64,000 bases of DNA from Paguma larvata (lineage: Eukaryota; Chordata; Mammalia; Carnivora; Viverridae). Every line of letters begins with the position of its first letter. Position 1 is the first letter of the stretch. The notes beneath the pieces are model-generated. The model saw nothing but the letters and a program-made list of their open reading frames with translations. It had not been told where the DNA came from and did not search any database. This document shows, piece by piece, positions 48,957-61,097 of this stretch. The DNA is taken from positions 26,754,247-26,818,246 of the forward strand of contig CM057830.1 of the NCBI GenBank assembly GCA_030068075.1, written 5' to 3'. Both the position numbers and the translations under genes were made by a program.

Positions 48957-49175
48957 TGGGGCACCTGGGTGGCTCAGTCGGTTGGGCGGCCGACTTCGGC
49001 TCAGGTCATGATCTCACAGTCTGTGGGTTCGAGCCCCGCGTTGGGCTTTGTGCTGAGGCTCATCAGAGCCTGGGACCTGCTTTGGATTCTGTGTCTCCCT
49101 CTCTCTCTGCCCTTCCTCTGCTCATGCTCTGTATCTATGTCTCTCAAAAATAAATAAATGTTAAAAAAATAAAAA
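48957..49175 (+). mobile_element. Young felid CAN-SINE
   Basis: Near-consensus SINE with intact pol III boxes: A box tggctcagtcgg (48970-48981) and B box ggttcgagccc (49026-49036). Several CpGs are kept. Exact 15-bp TSD taaattgttttccat at 48942-48956 and 49176-49190. The low apparent divergence and perfect TSD indicate a recent insertion. Confidence 0.97.
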
Positions 49176-50851
49176 TAAATTGTTTTCCATCTCTGAAAGT
49201 TAGTAATTACCAAAATGTATATTAATAGAATTAAGTATGCAACTATTTGAGGCTGGATTCTCTCCCCGTCTGCCTCAACTCAGTATAATGTGCTAAGTCA
49301 ATTCAATTTATGCTTGTCAAATAGATTACTATTTTTATTGCTGACTCATATTCCATGGTATGCATACACCCATTGTATTTCAACGTTTACCCACTGTAGC
49401 ACATTCTGATTGCTTCCGAGTTTTGACTACAACAAATAAAGCTGCTATGGACAATCATACTCTTTTTGCTTCTATGTATAATTTCATTTCTCTGGGATCC
49501 ATGCCCAAGAGTATAATTGCTAGATCTTAGAGCATTGACATACACATATATATTTTTTTAAAGAAACTGCCAAAGAATGTTCCAAAGGGGACGTACTATT
49601 TTACATTTTTATCTTTAATGGGTGACACGTCCAGTTTCTCAGCATCTTCGATCATATAAAAAACTGATTTATTTAGCTCTTATGTTAAGCATGTAGAGAT
49701 ACCTCATTGAGGTCTTAATCCATTTCTCGATGGCTCCAATACATATCTTCATGTACTTATGTACCATCTATATATCCTCTTTGCTGAAGTGCTGCTTCAT
49801 GCCCTTCTCCCCACCTTTTAATTGGGTGGTTTTTCTTAAGTTTTCACAGTTCTTTATATATTCTAATTTTTTTAATGTGAAGTTTGAATTTTCATCTTAT
49901 ATAGGGTCTTTGACAAATCAATTTGTTTTATATTGTGAAGTCAAATTTACCAATTTTTAACATTTTTATGAATTCTGCTTTTCAGGACATGACTAAGAAC
50001 TCGTCAATAAGCTCAGGATGCCAAAGACCTTCTTCTCTATCTTATTCCAAAAATCTTCCAGTTTTACGATTTACACTTATGTATTGGATATTGTTTGAAG
50101 TAATTGTTTAATCAAGTATGAGATTTAATTCAAGTTTTCTTCTTTTCTGGTCTATGAGTATCCAGCTGCTCTAGTGCCATTTGCTGAGATCATCCTATTC
50201 CAAAGAACTGCTCTTACAATTCTGTCCAAAATCTGTTGGCTGTACTTGCGTCAACTTTTTTTTTTAATTCTTTATTCTATCCCTTCACAAACCAAACCAT
50301 GTTGATTAGCATCACTATATAATGAATCTTCAATCAGGCACAGTAATTCCTCTCAAGGGATTCTTACTTGTCAAAATGGTTTTAGGAGTGAATGTATTTC
50401 ATCTACATTGTCAAATTTAGGAGTTTTGAGTTTTTATTCGTATTCCCTCATTTTCCAACTGATGTTTTCATGATCTTTAGTGGAATTGCTGATATTGGTA
50501 ATTTTTATCTGCAATCTTTGTCACTGTTGTAGGAAGGTTGTCAGTTTTATCCTTTATTCACCTCTGAGTCCTTTTTGCTTCATTGAGTTATTTTATTTTC
50601 ACTTTCAATGTTTTTTGCTCTTCTATATCATTTCTCCTGCTTGCTTTCAGTTTATGGTGCTCTTCTCTTTTCTCATTTCCTGAGGTAAGAGTCTACACTA
50701 TGGAGACTTCTCTCGTTTTCAAACATATCCACTTAATACTATCATTTTCCCCTACAGCACAGCTTTAGCTGAACCACAAGATTTTTAATTTTATTATCAT
50801 TTTCACTCAGTCCAATGTGTTTTTTTTGTTTTTTTTTTTAATTTCTCCTCT

Positions 50852-51055
50852 GGGGTGCCTGGGTGGCTCAGTTGGTTAAATGTCTGACTCGGGCTCAGGT
50901 CAGGATCTCATGGTTTGTGGGTTCAAGGCCCACATCAGGCTCTGTGCTGAGAGCTCGGAGCCTGGAGCCTGCTTCAGATTCTGTGTCTCCTCTCTCTGCC
51001 GTTCCCATGCTTATGTTCTGTTTGTCTTTGTCTTTCAAAAATAAACAAATGTTAA
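50852..51055 (+). mobile_element. CAN-SINE nested in L1M
   Basis: Head 'ggggtgcctgggtggctcag', B-box-like 'gggttcaaggccc', CT-rich block, AATAAACAAATG tail. TSD unclear because both flanks are T- and A-rich. Confidence 0.93.
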
Positions 51056-51910
51056 AAAATTTTTTAAATTTGTCTTCAGACTCCCTTTTAGACTCCTGAA
51101 TTATTTCCAAGTGTCTTGTTAGTTTCAAAGTGTTTGGAGATTTTCCTGCTATCTTCTGGTAATGATATCAGTTTGACCAGAGAAAATACTGTGTTTGAAT
51201 TCAATTTAAAAAAAAAAAAAAGTTTTTTGGTTTGTTTATGGTCCAGAATAGTATCTACCTTACTCTACGTTTCCAGATCACTTAAAAAGATTGTGTATTT
51301 TGCAGTTGTTCAGTGTTCTATAAATATTGAAAGGATCCTCCTGGTTCAAGGTGTTAAGTTCTATAACCCTGATGATTTTCTGTCTAGGTGATCGGTTACT
51401 GAAAGAGGGGTCTGAAGTTTCCAGCCATATGGTGGATGTGTATACTGCTCCAACGAGTTTCATCAGTTTTTAGTTCACCTGTTTTGCATTTCTGCTGTTT
51501 GGAGCAAACACATGTATGATTGATACCTCTTCTTGGTACACTGACCCTTTGGACATTAAGTAAAATTTGTCTGTTTTTGTAAATTTCTTTGTTCTGAAGT
51601 CTACTTTATCTGGTATTAGTTTAGCCACTCCTGCTTTAATACATACAAGCTTATCTTTTTCTACCTTTTACTTCCACCTCTATCATCGTAGTTTAAACAA
51701 CTTCCTCTAAAAAGCCTATTGGTGGATCATCTTTCTTTCATCCACTCTGCCAATAACTGTAATAATCATATTAAGACCACATACACCAGACCAGAGTAAC
51801 TATTAACATGTTAAGCCTCAAGTTTGCCAATTTATTTCTCTACTTGTTTTCGCTGGTTCTGTTCCTTTGTTTCTCATTTCCTTCCTTCCTTTGGGTTACA
51901 TGAATAATTT

Positions 51911-51974
51911 TTAGTGTTTTGTTTACTGTAGTATTACAGTATTTAGTGTTTAGTGTTTTGTTTACTGTAGTATT
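51911..51974. repeat. 39-bp tandem duplication
   Basis: A 25-bp segment starting ttagtgttttgtttactg occurs at 51911-51935 and identically at 51950-51974, an offset of 39 bp. A recent local duplication inside the L1M. Confidence 0.85.
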
Positions 51975-52257
51975 TTTTAGTGTATCTCTCTGTAGAGTAT
52001 AATAACTAATTGTTCTAGTTAACACAATATACATAAACTTCACGATCTATTGGTTTTGCTTTCTTACTACTTCAAATGAAGTATAGATATTTTTCTTCCA
52101 TTTAGGTCACTTTATCATCCACACTTTGAAAATGTAATTATCTTAACTATTTCTTTTACATCTGTTAAACGCCACATCAGGTGGTGGTGCAACTTTTGCT
52201 TCAACCATAAAATACAATTTAAGAAATTAATGAGAAGGCTAGTCCATTATACATGGA

Positions 52258-52320
52258 CTATATATATATATATGTAAAAATATACATATTTTATATTTAT
52301 GTAAAAATATACATATATTT
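52258..52320. repeat. (TA)n tract with 27-bp tandem unit
   Basis: TATATA run followed by two copies of atgtaaaaatatacatat (52272 and 52299), offset 27 bp. Confidence 0.85.
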
Positions 52321-52564
52321 ACTTATTTCAATGTTCTTATTTCCATTCTGACACTCCAAGCCTTTTTCTGTTATTTCTTTTCTGTTTAGGCCACTTTCTT
52401 CAGTCCACTCTTTACGTGTAGAATTGCTAACAACAAATTTTCTTAATTCTCCTTCATTTGAGAATGTTTTATGTCCCCTTAATTCTTCAAGTACATTCTT
52501 CTTTGTCACAGCAATACAGTCCACAATATCTTCTGTTTGAATCCTTATGTTTGGGGTCCTATTA

Positions 52565-53470
52565 ATAAGTGTTTGTTCCCGTGATATATTTAGAGTTAAA
52601 ACAGTGGTATCTGTATGAACTCAAGTTCTTTCAGTTTATTCATTTAATCGCTGCCTTAATCAAGGCTCTGATAATGTTTCTTCTGTATAAATTCTTTCTA
52701 CTTGCTTTTTCAAAGTAGATACTTGAATATCTATTCCTCAATTCTCCGGTAAATTGATATTTACGCATTAATAAAGTAAGTATCTGTTGAACACTTATGA
52801 TATGCTTTGGCACTTAGAAGATTCATTCTGAAGTTAAAAAAAAAAAAACAACTCAAGCCTTTATATTATTACACTGTAGTCAAGAAAATGTAAAGAAACA
52901 CACAGAATCTTATTAATAATGGATAGCAACATATACCTAACATATACTTAAGTTCCAAAATCACAGGTAATCCCCTTCCTCTCTTTAAAGGCCTTTTAAA
53001 TAAGGAATATATTTTAAATTTCCACCTGGGTGTCCTATGGGCAATAGCACTACGAGAATCCTATTCACTTGAGGAGGCTATCTTACCTAATTCAAAGTTC
53101 CTTCTCATCATGATTTTATAAAAAGTTTCTAGAATCAAGGAGATGAGATATATGTTCTTTTGAGTCTCAAGGTTGTCTTTAGACCTAAAATATGAGGAGT
53201 AAATGCCACAACTAGTCAATGGAAGTGACAAACCGAAAACCCAGAAATCCTGGCTCCCAATGTTTTGTTCCTTCATACAATCATGTATCATCCTATTTCT
53301 CTGCCAATCTCCCTCATTCCTCTAATCATAGTAAGAAGTAAAATTTATAAAACAACTATTACTCTAGGATTGAGGAAAATATTGTCTAATTCTACAGAGT
53401 TTAATGACTGGCTTTACAATTATCCTTAAATTGTGTTCAGAGATCATTTTTCCCACCACTTTCTCCCTTC
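52565..53470. other. Unique or unassignable AT-rich sequence
   Basis: May include further L1M remnants at its start. No gene. An A13 run lies at 52836-52848. Confidence 0.4.
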
Positions 53471-53477
53471 ATTTCCT

Positions 53478-53580
53478 TTTTTTAAAATTTATTTTTAAAT
53501 AATCTGTGTACCCAAGATGGGCTTGAACTCACAACCCCCATATCAAGACTCACACACTCTACCAGCTGAGCAATTCCAAC
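53478..53580 (-). mobile_element. Short CAN-SINE variant, antisense
   Basis: T-rich tail, 'ttatttttaaataatctgtg', 'cccaagatgggcttgaactc' and 'taccagctgagcaattcc' form the short SINE class in reverse complement. Old and diverged. Confidence 0.75.
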
Positions 53581-53584
53581 ACTT

Positions 53585-55960
53585 GCCATACTACCAATGG
53601 CCTGCTGTTTGCTTTATGGCTTTCTGTCCTATTTTACTGGAGCTCCAACGTAACATGCTCCTTGTTTTATCTGGCCAGTATATTGTCAACTTCTATCCTG
53701 CATGAAATGGTATGTCAGGGTCCTAGAGGCAATACTTTTTCCTTCCCTGCATTCACCCTGTCTTCTGCTTTTTCATTTTCAGAAGACCATCATACAGGGT
53801 TTCCTCTTCCTGGCTGTACGATTAAGCCCCATTCAGACTAGTATCCATCTTTCTAGTTCTTGAAAGTAGTCAAGCACCAACTGGTTTTGTGACAGTTCAG
53901 GGCCGAGAACCCTTAAAGTAACTCCAAACTTAACTGACATTACTCTTTCACTTAGTTCTGGTCTCTGTGCCCTCACATCTAGTAAGTAAGCCAATTATTT
54001 ATTTCCACCCCCAGTCGGGAAAAATGCTTGAGCCACAGATAACATCCCTCTCCGGTAACATCAGCCAAAGTCTATTTGTAGGTAGTATTCTTCTGGAGAG
54101 GAAATCATCATCCTTCTTTGGTCAAACCTAAGAAATGATTCGACAATGTTGGAAATTCAAATTCTACAAAAATGAGTAGTAATGCCATTCTAAGTTGGGT
54201 ACCTGTGGCAAACTGGCCTTTTAAGTATCTCGCAAATCACACCACACATATAACACCAACTCTGCCAATATTTTGGAAAGTCATACCGGTAAAGATGATT
54301 CATTTTGATTAACAATGCTTATTTAATGTTGAAACCCCTTTGAAAAATGATCCAGAATTCCCTGGTAACTATTCTATTGCTTTATGTCTCCAGTGTTGGT
54401 TTACTGATTAAATCTGAATAAAAACACCTTATTAAAGTATTTATTCTTTTCAAATGATTAACAAAAAGTTTACTAACAACCACACTTTTCCTGGTACACA
54501 ACAACAGATTAATCTATCCTAGGTTCAAAATAAGCACTCTCTTATTGCCTGATTTCAGCCTACATATTCAAAAGATACCTGGGAATCAAAATTATGTATG
54601 TCGCTTAGATGAAAACAATTCACTTCTTTCTGGCCTTTCAATATTCCGAAGAAGCTCAAAATACTTATCTGAAAGACGTGTGTATATTGTGGCAAAAGAG
54701 AACTTTCAGATTTTTTTTTCTGAATTTCTTGAAATTGTAAAGAGCCCTTTTGTGATGAAGAGTGGCAATTCTGGTAAAAAAAAATAATCATAACCTCAAA
54801 GAAAGGAGCAGATTTACTAGTAGCCATGAGCACTGTTCACCTAACAGTTATCGTACCTTTTATTTCATAGATATAGTTTATATATGACCAAAATTGCCCT
54901 TATCTTCAGATCACTGATAAAAATTATAGTCATTATAAACACAGTGCATAATTTTGACCAAGAGGGAATTCCTCTTGTGTATATTTTTAGTGGCTGCAGC
55001 AACTCCAAACGCTATTATTTCTATTTGGGTTGCTAAATGAAAGTAGTAGACACCCAAAATCTTTTCTGCAACCCACAGCCATTCATTTATTTTAACAGAG
55101 TTTACAATTATGCACTGGGTCATTTACCTGCAGACAATTTACTTTTGGGGGCTGCTGCTCTTACTTTCTGTCCTTTCCTGCTTACTTTGAGTTGAGTTGC
55201 TAATATTTAATGAAAGGCAGAGGAATAAAAATTCACAGGGAAATAAGTTAATGTAGTAACTTTTGTATTTTGTTTGAAGGGCTCAAAGTAAGGGCTGGTA
55301 TAGGGTTTCTGAAATCTAAAGCAGCATCTCACAAATTAAAGATATTTTTTAATCCCTCTTCATCAACGATGGATTTTTTGCCTCCCTCTTTTTCTTGCCA
55401 AATAATCACAAAGATAACACATTTTGAAGATTAAGCTAAGAGAGAGTGGCCAAATCTAAAGCAAAGCCTATGGGAAAATATTTGCAGGAATCATGTCCTA
55501 TAGTTAAAATCAAAACTAATTCAAAAGATCACCTTTCATTTTACCTTCTAAATATGCTAAGCATTTGAATTCATGGGATTCCTCATCAGGGTAACACTGT
55601 GGACATTATTCCCTACCAAAAGTTACAGTGTTACTTTTTTGAAGCAGCCAATTTGTTGTGCCTAACTGTGATGTATGTGACAAATGAGACATTTCTCATT
55701 TTAAGAGTTTGAGTCTAGGTACTCAGCTTCAATGGCTTTGTTGTAGAGATCACAGATACATACTTACTATATGTATTTCTTACTTTATCATACAGTGACA
55801 CCCCAGTAAGTCCACGTGTGACTCAGATATCCACTAGTGGAGATAGATCCATCTAGTCGATGGGTAACAGACCCCTCTGTGCCAAGAATTCGCTCTTTAA
55901 AACACAGAATCAAAGGGCGTCACAAAAAAATGAGGACTCAGCTTTTAGATCATTTTGCTA
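53585..55960. other. Unique sequence
   Basis: No gene or nameable repeat over about 2.4 kb. Opposed frames at 54545-54833 show no domain. Confidence 0.4.
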
Positions 55961-55964
55961 CACA

Positions 55965-56180
55965 AAGATAGAATCCGAGGATATTAGAAGAAGAAGGAAC
56001 CGACCTCCGCATCATCTCTTCCAACCCTTTCTATTTATGGATGCCAAAACTAAGGCTTCAAAAGAAAAGGGCTGCCCACAAAAGAGAAGAGTTGGTTACT
56101 TCACAGAGACAAAAAGTCTGAATGCCAGACTGATGCTCTTTGCCACTGAGGAGATTCTGAAGGCCACGATCCTTTAAGGA
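55965..56180 (+). repeat. Ancient repeat-like segment, class unassigned
   Basis: 'gcatcatctcttccaaccct', 'atggatgccaaaactaaggc' and 'gatgctctttgccactgagg' follow a widely dispersed old mammalian repeat motif. The 105-codon frame at 55860-56177 overlaps it and is not called as a gene. Confidence 0.3.
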
Positions 56181-56344
56181 GTAGGGGTGTTAGCAACACC
56201 CGTCGACTGGCTCTGGGTGTCTGGACTCTTACTGCACTGCAGACTTCTTGAACTAGTCCCTGTGTAAATAAACTCTGCTTAAATTGTCCTGTTTTGACTA
56301 GACATCTGTTTTCTATTATGACCCTCTGGATATATTAGCTTTTT

Positions 56345-56505
56345 GTCATAGGACAAACTCTGTGAGCTTCAATTTTGTAACTGTAAAAGAGAAATGATAT
56401 GAATATAAATCTCACAGAGATGAAATGAAAAGGGAAGGAGATACAGTATGCAAATGACTTAACAAAGCGCTTGACACATAGTGAACACTCAATGTTAATT
56501 ATCAC
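56345..56505 (+). repeat. MIR SINE 3' part
   Basis: 'cttcaattttgtaactgtaa', 'caaagcgcttgacacatagt' and 'gaacactcaatgttaattat' match the MIR 3' half. Confidence 0.68.
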
Positions 56506-56509
56506 TCGT

Positions 56510-57095
56510 GTGCATACTACAGCTTATTCTTCTCCAGGAGTAAAAGTGTACAGGGAATTCTGGTATTTAGCATGTTTATGACCTATAATATTGTGGGAAT
56601 CTTAATAGCTACTTGAGAAATGTATCCTATTATGTATTTATGAAATTTAATTAATAAATATAGAAGATCTATTCCCAACTACTACAAACATTCCCCTAAA
56701 TAAAAGCAATTATTTCAGAATCCAAAAATCTCAGAAAATTACCATTTTCCATCTTGTACTGTCAGTGAGGTTCTGACTTAAGATCTGTATGTCACCATTA
56801 ATAAATATTTTAAGAAAGACAACAGTTTCTTAGGTGACACAGTATTATGAATCTAAGCATTGTCATCGTGGTAACATCACTTGATAAATATATCGTGTAA
56901 GAGATATATAGAGGGGAATTAAAGTATTTCCATTAAAATGTCCAATGGGCATTTCTTTCGCACTGTTTAGAGACCTAATTTAGACTGTGTAAGTCTCTAC
57001 TAAATGTTGTCTTTTCGGAAAATTCAGATATCCATTTAAGGGTGCTCTGTTCTTTCAAAGGGTGACATGCATTTAGCAGACCTGATTTACATTTT
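56510..57095. other. Unique AT-rich sequence
   Basis: No gene or nameable repeat. Confidence 0.45.
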
Positions 57096-57146
57096 GTTCA
57101 ACCTGAAACTTGTTTTTAATTTAAATTTTAAAACTTGAAACTGTTT

Positions 57147-57357
57147 TTTTAAGTTTATTTATTTTTGAGAAAAAGACAGTGCAAGTGCATGAGCAAGAAA
57201 CGGACAGACAGAGGGAGAGAGAGAATCCCAAGCAGGCTCTGCACTGTCAGCCCAGAACACAAAGCGGGTCTGGATCTCACAAAACCGAGAGATCATGACC
57301 TGAGGCCAAATCAAGCATCGGACGGACTCTTAACCAACTGAGCTACCCAGGCGCCGC
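57147..57357 (-). mobile_element. CAN-SINE, antisense (first of pair)
   Basis: T-rich tail, GA-rich block and head end 'gagctacccaggcgccgc'. Left flank acttgaaactg (57133-57143); right flank acctgaaactttt (57362-57374). These are diverged copies of one target. Confidence 0.93.
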
Positions 57358-57377
57358 AAAAACCTGAAACTTTTTTT

Positions 57378-57577
57378 AAATTTTATTTTGAGAGACAGAG
57401 AGAGTGCGAGTAGGGGTGGGCAGAGAGAGAGAGGGAGAGAGAGAGACAACCCCGAGCAGGCTCCACACTGTCAGCTCACAGCCCGATGTGGGGCTTGAAC
57501 ACACTAAAACTTCAAGATCATGACCTGAACCAAATCGAGAGTCAGATGCTTAACCACCTGAGCCACCCCGGTGCCTC
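57378..57577 (-). mobile_element. CAN-SINE, antisense (second of pair)
   Basis: Second antisense SINE placed directly after the first and sharing its target. Exact 13-bp TSD acctgaaactttt at 57362-57374 and 57582-57594. Confidence 0.94.
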
Positions 57578-57599
57578 TAACACCTGAAACTTTTAATGA

Positions 57600-58635
57600 T
57601 GATTCAGAACCTGTAAACTTGTTCGCTATCTGTTAAGTGAAATCAGAATGAAATCCAGGTTCAAAAGAGCACTGTATTTCCCTTAGGGTGAACCAAGGTC
57701 TAAAATAAGCTTGACGGAGCTCCAAGTTAGGGGAGACTGTCATGAAAATAATGTGATTGAATTCATTTAGCTTCTAGCAGCATCTCTGGCATACTTGGCT
57801 TACAGGATGCCCAGGGATGAAATAATATGGGAGTGTGCTGGTCATATGCTGGAACCTTGGCAGCCTATCATACCAGTGCCTATGCCGACTTCACGAGTAC
57901 ACAGTATTTACTCCCTTCCTCATTTCCTTAAGCACTAGGTTTTTTGTTTTTGTTTTTTTTTTCCTCTGTGCCCAATTAGGAGATAACTGTTAAGCTGAGA
58001 AAATGTTTTCTTTTTTATTTCTCACATATTTCAATCCTTGCCAAGACTCCACTTAGTAGTTTTAAATTTTTAACAACTTAATTTTAATTACTTATTTTTA
58101 TGGTAAAAGAGCAAAGGATTTTGAGCAAATATTCTCATTAAGAATTGAGGGGACAATTTAGTCTGAAAATTCAAATAAATGTCAAAACCACTAATATTGA
58201 GACTCTGAGGAAGATTAATTTTACTTTAAAGAGGAGACACAAGTAATACTTTAGAAAAATGTCAAGACAAAGCTAGCTACACAAGTTCAGGGTTAGCAAG
58301 ACAAGTCCCAAGGTGAAAGGTAACGCTCAGAGTTTCTATTAAAGATGTTGTTAACCTCAACTTGTAAAAACTACCTTTTTTCCTTGCTGGGTAGGATTTT
58401 ATCATCCAAAGGATTAAATGATTTTTAGGGGGAATGTTGGGTGAGAAAAATGAGACAGATATAGCATTTACCATATGGCTCTAGGTAGCAAGATATTTTG
58501 GAACACGTCAGACAAATATGAGCACAGCTGGGCTCTTACAAGAATATTACTATGGATTAAGGACTTAAGGTTTCCAAACTCACTTCCCTTATCTCTATCA
58601 GAGGACACAAACCCACCTGAAGGGTTGTGGTGACT
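57600..58635. other. Unique sequence
   Basis: No gene or nameable repeat. Confidence 0.45.
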
Positions 58636-58639
58636 ATTC

Positions 58640-59165
58640 ATTTATTTCTCATTTATGCATCCATTTAAAATACTTGTTGTTGCTTAGGTGGTAGAGCTGT
58701 GCTCTAGACACTATAGATTGTGCAGTAGAAAACCAGTCTCAAACTTTCAGAGCTTATAATCTGTGGGAGATAGACACACAGACACACATTAAAATAATGT
58801 CTGATGAGTATTTGCAGTAGAGGAATATAAAGGCTATGGTCACCTGTAACAGAAGGAATCTTCTCAGGAGAAATTAAAGATATTAAGGGGTAAATATACT
58901 AAGACTTCACAAGAAACCAGTCACTGTGTTATGTCGAAAACATGTACAGGAAGTTGTCTGGTCAACACGTCACAACCGTTAAGACAGAAACAAACATTAG
59001 CAAAGGGGTGTATGTTTGGGAATCTTTAAAACGTTTGAGTAGGTCTTGGGGTACGCGGAGATTAGAAATGAAACTGGGGAAATATCTTTTAATGTGATAA
59101 ATGCCAGACTAATGACTTTGCACTTCAATCTACATGCCCCATTTAAGGTATACCAAGGAGACTAA
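58640..59165 (+). repeat. Ancient mammalian repeat, class unassigned
   Basis: 'gagctgtgctctagacacta', 'cagagcttataatctgtggg' and 'gactttgcacttcaatctac' align in order with the family at 43198-45860. Confidence 0.4.
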
Positions 59166-59169
59166 AAAT

Positions 59170-59870
59170 CAAAGGACGGAGAATATGGCATCGCTCCTTA
59201 AAGCATTCATTTTACTAAAAGGGATACAAAACTTGGCAACAGAATATGATATTCACATGACTTACAAAGGAAACAATGAGGCGGATAGGTATTTGACTGC
59301 TGGTACCAGCTTCAGTGGCCAAATTTATTCACCTTCATAATGAGGGGATTTCAAGAGTTGTTACTTGCTGATTTACTGGTAGAGAATCATAAAAATGTTT
59401 AGTCAAGCAATGCCATGCTCATGGTACCTATCAAGACTGCAAATGATGACCATAAACAGGCTAATTCTCTAGCAACTTTTCTTAGGAAACATTTAGGTTT
59501 CTTAAGTGTTTATTTTCTTACGAAGAAATGACTTGCTGTAGTCTCACTCCGCGTTTATCCCAAGTTCTCTCAGGAAAGTGACACACCAAAGAGAAATCTG
59601 TATTTTCACAGTAGTACCTGGCATAATGTTTGCCACTCACATGCCTGCCAGGGGATAACGTGCCGGGGTAACAGTTCATCGTTACATTCCCAAAGAGGAA
59701 ATCTGCATCCGTAGCTGTGAAGGGGAAAATACCGTGTTGCCTAATAAGAGATGTCAAGTTAACTCCAAGGCAGAGATAGACAGATAGGAAAACCAAGGAA
59801 ATTAATTACAATTTTTAAATAGATTTTTCAGGAAGATGCAGTTCCTTAAACTTGCCATGGGACTTTTCTC
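59170..59870. other. Unique sequence with an exon-like minus-strand segment
   Basis: On the minus strand a good 3' splice-site consensus (tattttccccttcacag) ends at 59715 and a GTGAGT donor lies at 59640-59635, enclosing 74 bp that is open in one frame. No expression or homology evidence, so I do not annotate a gene. Confidence 0.25.
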
Positions 59871-59874
59871 TTAG

Positions 59875-60010
59875 ATTAATTCCAGGGTACTTAACATACA
59901 GTGTTATATTAGTTTCAGGCATCCACTAGGGACTCAACAGCTCCATACACCACCTGATATTCATCATAACAAGTGCACTCCTTTTGAATGGTGTGATCTC
60001 ATCAAGCATC
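59875..60010 (-). mobile_element. L1 3' end, antisense
   Basis: 'ccagggtacttaacatacag', 'tgttatattagtttcaggc' and 'gatattcatcataacaagtg' are the terminal carnivoran L1 3' UTR in reverse. Confidence 0.8.
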
Positions 60011-60014
60011 TAAT

Positions 60015-61095
60015 AGAGGGGGGGCGTATAAATTCAGTCTGTGATCGCCAACCCCTCTAGATATCTAGGTAATTCCAAGGAATCCAGGAATCTTTCAACC
60101 TGCCCTACTAGAACTCAAAATGCCATATAAGGATTCAATAGCTCTATGCAGCTTGCCTTCAGAAGAATAACAAGGCGGAAATAACTTGGACAGTACCTCC
60201 TTGAACGGTTTCCATGTATATTCACTTACTGCTTTGTTTTAATCATCATGGTAGTGACGAGTACTTCATTGTTTTATTATAATTTTAAAATAAATATGTA
60301 CTCAACTGAAATTATATGGTCTTTTCCCAATCAAAATCAATAGGTGTCAAAGTAAGATCAACAAATATCATGACTATATTTAACTAATTTCCATTTTGAC
60401 TTCAACAGAATATAATTACTTTATTGGCATTTCATGGAGTTAACTTGAAATGAAATAAAGTTTCTAGGCAGTTATAAAAAAGTGCTCTATATTTGTAGCA
60501 AAACGAATTTCGCTATGAACTATAATAGCATATACCCAAAGCCATGGCATAGGATATTTTGCCAAGAGCCAATTGTTTTTATTTTTCCTTAGTTTTCTTT
60601 CTTTGCCTCACACAAGTGTTTCCTTCACCCAGTAAACTAGTGTCACTTATCAAATTATATTTGGCCTCTGAGTAACAAAAATCTTTTGAAACCCTTTGGC
60701 AGAGAAAACCTAGAGAATCAAGTTATTTTATTTTCAAGAGCCATGTATGCTGAACACAAAAGGCTAATCCTGGACAGAAATTGGGCAGAAAACATGTACA
60801 CAAAATGACAGATTTAAAACAGATAAAAGAAGATTCAAACTAGCCTATCTTCTCGGATTAGATCAAGGTTGTGGGAGCTGAACCAAGGTTTTGTAAAAGG
60901 AAACCTGGTGTCATTTCATCCCAGAATGAGGAAAATCCCGGACAGGTTTGGAGTTATCTGATGACAAAGGATTGTGATTCACACTCTGGGTAAAGTACAA
61001 AAAAGAAGCAGGTTTCACAGTTAATTTTTCATTCCTACATGGCGTTGTATTTGTGGAGTATAAGGATGGTAGAGCACATATAAAACAACAGTGCC
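60015..61095. other. Unique sequence
   Basis: No gene or nameable repeat. Confidence 0.4.
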
Positions 61096-61097
61096 AT

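Larger units (their letters stand above)
47849..52560 (-). mobile_element. Long ancient L1M, antisense, hosting an LTR and two SINEs
   Basis: The plus strand runs from the L1M 3' UTR (47849-47941, 'tttcaaaaccaggatgtg', resuming 'aacattggtacaaagtg' at 48767) through the ORF2 3' part ('ccatggtatgcatac', 'aataaagctgctatgg'). It continues into older ORF2 and upstream antisense sequence ('tggagattttcctgctatct', 'gaagtctactttatctggta', 'cttaattctccttcatttga'). About 3.5 kb of L1 remains once insertions are removed. No intact coding capacity. Confidence 0.75.

Noticed and set aside
49026..49036. tRNA gene suggested by a perfect B box
   Set aside because: The box belongs to a tRNA-derived SINE with A-rich tail and TSD; no cloverleaf-sized independent tRNA was found.
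48764..49157. Plus-strand frames of 129 and 62 codons
   Set aside because: They translate L1M flank and the young SINE; the same SINE-derived peptide pattern recurs at 50863 and 61335.
57101..57594. CRISPR-like array suggested by regularly repeated short motifs
   Set aside because: The repeats are target-site duplications around SINEs in a mammalian genome; spacing and content do not fit CRISPR.
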